From Actinomycetota bacterium (GTDB taxonomy: Bacteria > Actinomycetota > Acidimicrobiia > Acidimicrobiales > Microtrichaceae), in assembly GCA_009700815.1 (NCBI GenBank), contig WLLG01000097.1, forward strand, positions 1-7,580: 7,580 bases of DNA. Reading direction: 5' to 3'. Position 1 is the stretch's first letter. The number at the start of each line of letters is the position of its first letter. Both the position numbers and the translations under genes were made by a program. The notes beneath the pieces were generated by a model, which was given only the letters and a program-made list of their open reading frames with translations, searched no databases and was not told the origin of the DNA. This document shows, piece after piece, positions 5,906-7,580 of the stretch.

Positions 5906-6229
5906 ATGGCCTGGCTAACCCGAGAGGGGCAGGTGCTAGCTAGTGCCGAGGTTGCACAGACTCGGGCCGAGCGTCGGCGCGGGCTTTTGGGCAGAAGTGA
6001 TCTTGAAGGCGTGTTCGTATTGAAAGCAAAGTCGCTTCATACCATCGGAATGAAGTTTCCCATTGATGTTGCTTTTTGTAATTCAGAAGGCACCGTGTTG
6101 CGCGTCCTCACTGTTGCACCCAACCGCGTCACGCTCCCGGTGCTTGCTGCAAAATCAGCCGTTGAGGCGCCTGCTGGAGCATTTCGTCTCTGGGGGGTTG
6201 TGCCAGGCGACCGATTGGAAGTCAGGTAA
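5906..6229 (+). CDS. DUF192 family protein
   Basis: This is a small protein of 107 residues that fits the DUF192 family (PF02643), whose biochemical role is not established. Recognisable blocks are AQTRAERRRGLLGRSDLEGVF (17-37), SLHTIGMKFPIDVAFCNSEG (43-62, the family's conserved H-T-x-G/F-M-x-F-P-I-D core) and VEAPAGAFRLWGVVPGDRLEV (86-106). Many family members are exported, but this one has no signal peptide or lipobox and should be cytoplasmic. The start at ATG 5906 leaves a 39-bp gap after ychF. Only a weak CGGGG precedes it and there is no TANNNT box at leaderless distance, so read-through from ychF is likely. Its stop overlaps the rsmI start (TAATG), so the two are translationally coupled. 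Confidence 0.93.
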   Translation: MAWLTREGQVLASAEVAQTRAERRRGLLGRSDLEGVFVLKAKSLHTIGMKFPIDVAFCNSEGTVLRVLTVAPNRVTLPVLAAKSAVEAPAGAFRLWGVVPGDRLEVR

Positions 6230-7080
6230 TGGGAACTGGAAGCCCGCGTTTGGTGCTCGTCGGGACACCAATTGGCAACCTTGGTGATCTTTCGGAGCGA
6301 GTAGCACAGGCTTTTGCTGCCGCCGATGTCGTGGCATGTGAGGACACTCGCCGAACCGGCAAGCTGCTCGCCCACCTTGGGGTACGAGCCCCGCGCCTGT
6401 TGCGACTTGATGAGCACACAGAGTTCGAGCTTGGCCCCGAGATACTCGCCCGGATTTCGAGCGGAGAAGTTGTAGCCGTTGCAAGCGACGCCGGCATGCC
6501 CGGTCTGAGCGACCCCGGCGCAAGAGTTGCAGCACTCGTGGCCGAGGCAGGGTTCCAGATCGAGGTGATTCCTGGCCCGTTTGCAGCAGCCGTTGCATTG
6601 GTGGGCAGTGGGCTGTTAACCCACTCTGGCAGATTCGTATTTGAAGGCTTCTTGCCCCGAAAGGGGCCCGATCGAGTCTCTCGGCTGGCGGAACTGCAAG
6701 GGGAGTCACGCACCATCGTGCTCTACGAAGCACCACATCGACTTGAGCGCACCTTGACGGACCTATCGCAGGTGCTCGGCGAAGATCGCCAGGTGGCACT
6801 CTGTCGAGAACTCACGAAGCTTCACGAAGAAACTTGGCGCGCAACTTTGGGGCAGGCCATCGAGCGTTGCCAAGAGGTTGCACCGAGAGGCGAATATGTC
6901 TTGGTAGTTGACGGTGCGGCGCCGCTACCTGAGGCGACCGATGAGACCATTCTGAGCGCGATCCAAGCGGCCCTCGGCGCTGGGGCTACCCGCCGTGACG
7001 CAGCAGTCAGCGTGGCGAAGCAATTTGGCGTTGCCCCGAACCGCGTGAAGCGGCTGCTCACCGTGTCGGAATCCCCGTAG
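6229..7080 (+). CDS. rsmI: 16S rRNA (cytidine-1402-2'-O)-methyltransferase RsmI
   Basis: This 283-residue SAM-dependent methyltransferase of the tetrapyrrole-methylase fold 2'-O-methylates C1402 in the 16S rRNA decoding centre, tuning start-codon choice and fidelity. Motifs in order: LVGTPIGNLGD (10-20), ACEDTRRTGKLL (36-47), SDAGMPGLSDPGA (86-98), VIPGPFAAAVALVGSGL (113-129), FEGFLPRK (138-145), YEAPHRL (166-172), CRELTKLHEE (192-201) and RGEYVLVV (220-227). A C-terminal helix-turn-helix-like tail (about 238-280: ATRRDAAVSVAKQFGVAPNR) is usual for the family. Length is typical. The ATG overlaps the DUF192 stop by one base, implying one transcript. The partner gene for N4-methylation of the same base, rsmH, is not in the window. 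Confidence 0.97.
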   Translation: MGTGSPRLVLVGTPIGNLGDLSERVAQAFAAADVVACEDTRRTGKLLAHLGVRAPRLLRLDEHTEFELGPEILARISSGEVVAVASDAGMPGLSDPGARVAALVAEAGFQIEVIPGPFAAAVALVGSGLLTHSGRFVFEGFLPRKGPDRVSRLAELQGESRTIVLYEAPHRLERTLTDLSQVLGEDRQVALCRELTKLHEETWRATLGQAIERCQEVAPRGEYVLVVDGAAPLPEATDETILSAIQAALGAGATRRDAAVSVAKQFGVAPNRVKRLLTVSESP

Positions 7081-7115
7081 CCGGAGCTTCAATGGCCCGT
7101 TCCCTTCAAACTGGG

Positions 7116-7121
7116 TACATT
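7116..7121 (+). promoter_or_regulatory. -10 box (TACATT) for the PfkB kinase gene, leaderless
   Basis: TACATT is followed by six bases (GCTGCA) and GTG 7128, which is in frame with the kinase. This is the same TANNNT-N6/7-start layout seen at other gene starts in the window. No -35 box is recognised. Confidence 0.5.
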
Positions 7122-7127
7122 GCTGCA

Positions 7128-7580
7128 GTGATTGAACCAATGACTTCTAACCAAACGGCTCTGTACCTTCAGCTCAACGGCTCCTCCGACTTTGTCAATG
7201 ACGTGTGTGGCATTGGCAACGCACTCGTAGACGTTCTGAGTCAAGAGTCCGACGAGTTCGTAGAGTCGGCGGGTGTGCCGAAGGGGTCCATGACCCTCAT
7301 CGACGAGGAACGAGCGACCTCGCTCTATGCACAAATGGGTGCCGGCATCGAGATTTCGGGAGGCTCCGCAGCAAACACAATCGTTGGCGTAGCGGCCCTA
7401 GGTGCAACTGCGCAGTACATCGGCAAGGTGCGCGATGACCAACTTGGCGCAGTATTCGCTCATGACATTCGCGCAACTGGCGTGACCTATCAGATCGACT
7501 CAGCAGCTACGGGTCCATCAACGGGGTGCTGTTTGATTCTGATTACTCCGGATGCACAAAGAACGATGAACACCTTCCTA
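7128..7580 (+). CDS. PfkB-family carbohydrate/adenosine kinase, N-terminal part (runs off right edge)
   Basis: This is the first 151 codons of a ribokinase-fold sugar or nucleoside kinase; families run about 320-340 aa, so roughly half is missing. Seen: VCGIGNALVDVL (26-37, first strand and substrate Asp), KGSMTLID (52-59), ISGGSAANTIVGVAALG (76-92, the PfkB signature 1 region), YIGKVRDDQLGAVFAHDI (97-114) and CCLILITPDAQRTMNTFL (134-151). The GKVRDDQLG and TPDAQRTMNT blocks are typical of bacterial proteins annotated as adenosine kinase. The substrate cannot be settled without the C-terminal GAGD catalytic region. Three in-frame starts exist: ATG 7092, GTG 7128 and ATG 7140. GTG 7128 is chosen because of the TACATT box 6 nt upstream. 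ATG 7092 would lie upstream of that promoter and start only 12 nt after rsmI. Confidence 0.9.
   Translation, partial: MIEPMTSNQTALYLQLNGSSDFVNDVCGIGNALVDVLSQESDEFVESAGVPKGSMTLIDEERATSLYAQMGAGIEISGGSAANTIVGVAALGATAQYIGKVRDDQLGAVFAHDIRATGVTYQIDSAATGPSTGCCLILITPDAQRTMNTFL

Noticed and set aside
6155..6799. 214-codon open frame antisense to rsmI.
   Set aside because: Arg/Pro/Ser-rich shadow composition, no domain, and opposite a strongly conserved gene. Similar long shadows occur opposite the acyl-CoA dehydrogenase (1864-2244), the first gene (28-492), yhhQ (3913-4365) and ychF (4862-5335).
1..7580. Mobile element, CRISPR array, toxin-antitoxin or defence system.
   Set aside because: No transposase, integrase, terminal repeats, spaced direct repeats or nuclease/toxin motifs were found; the genes are housekeeping or metabolic.

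Overview
The window looks like ordinary chromosomal DNA from a moderately GC-rich actinobacterium (Actinomycetota). This rests on four things: a bL37-type mini ribosomal protein, a two-part VOC protein of a kind I know from actinobacteria, a 3-methylmercaptopropionyl-CoA-type acyl-CoA dehydrogenase, and repeated TANNNT -10 boxes placed 6-7 nt in front of start codons (the leaderless arrangement common in this phylum). I cannot place it below phylum. I see no transposon, CRISPR array, rRNA, tRNA or phage gene.

Layout, left to right. (1) The 3' part of a polytopic membrane protein with a C-terminal soluble domain runs in from the left edge (+). (2) A convergent junction separates it from a leftward pair: a DmdC-like acyl-CoA dehydrogenase and, upstream of it, a VOC/glyoxalase-like protein with a 15-bp tandem repeat in its coding sequence. 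(3) The VOC gene diverges from a VUT/YhhQ-family queuosine-precursor transporter. Their start codons are only 14-23 bp apart, and the gap holds a perfect palindrome, ACGGTACCGT, that reads as a -10 box on both strands. (4) A stretch that looks empty (4418-4783) contains a leftward 29-codon gene that I identify as ribosomal protein bL37. (5) A rightward block follows: ychF (ribosome-associated ATPase), a DUF192 protein, and rsmI (16S rRNA C1402 2'-O-methyltransferase). The last two are coupled by TAATG. (6) The 5' part of a PfkB/adenosine-kinase-like gene runs off the right edge.

Functionally, the right half is translation-themed: bL37 on the 50S, YchF binding ribosomes, RsmI modifying the decoding centre, and YhhQ supplying a precursor for a modified tRNA base. 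The left half is catabolic or envelope-related.

The window does not show a new multi-gene system. The points most worth a second look are the hidden bL37 gene, the symmetric bidirectional promoter, the shared leaderless promoter arrangement, the YchF that lacks the loop histidine corresponding to E. coli His114, and the in-frame repeat expansion in the VOC protein.
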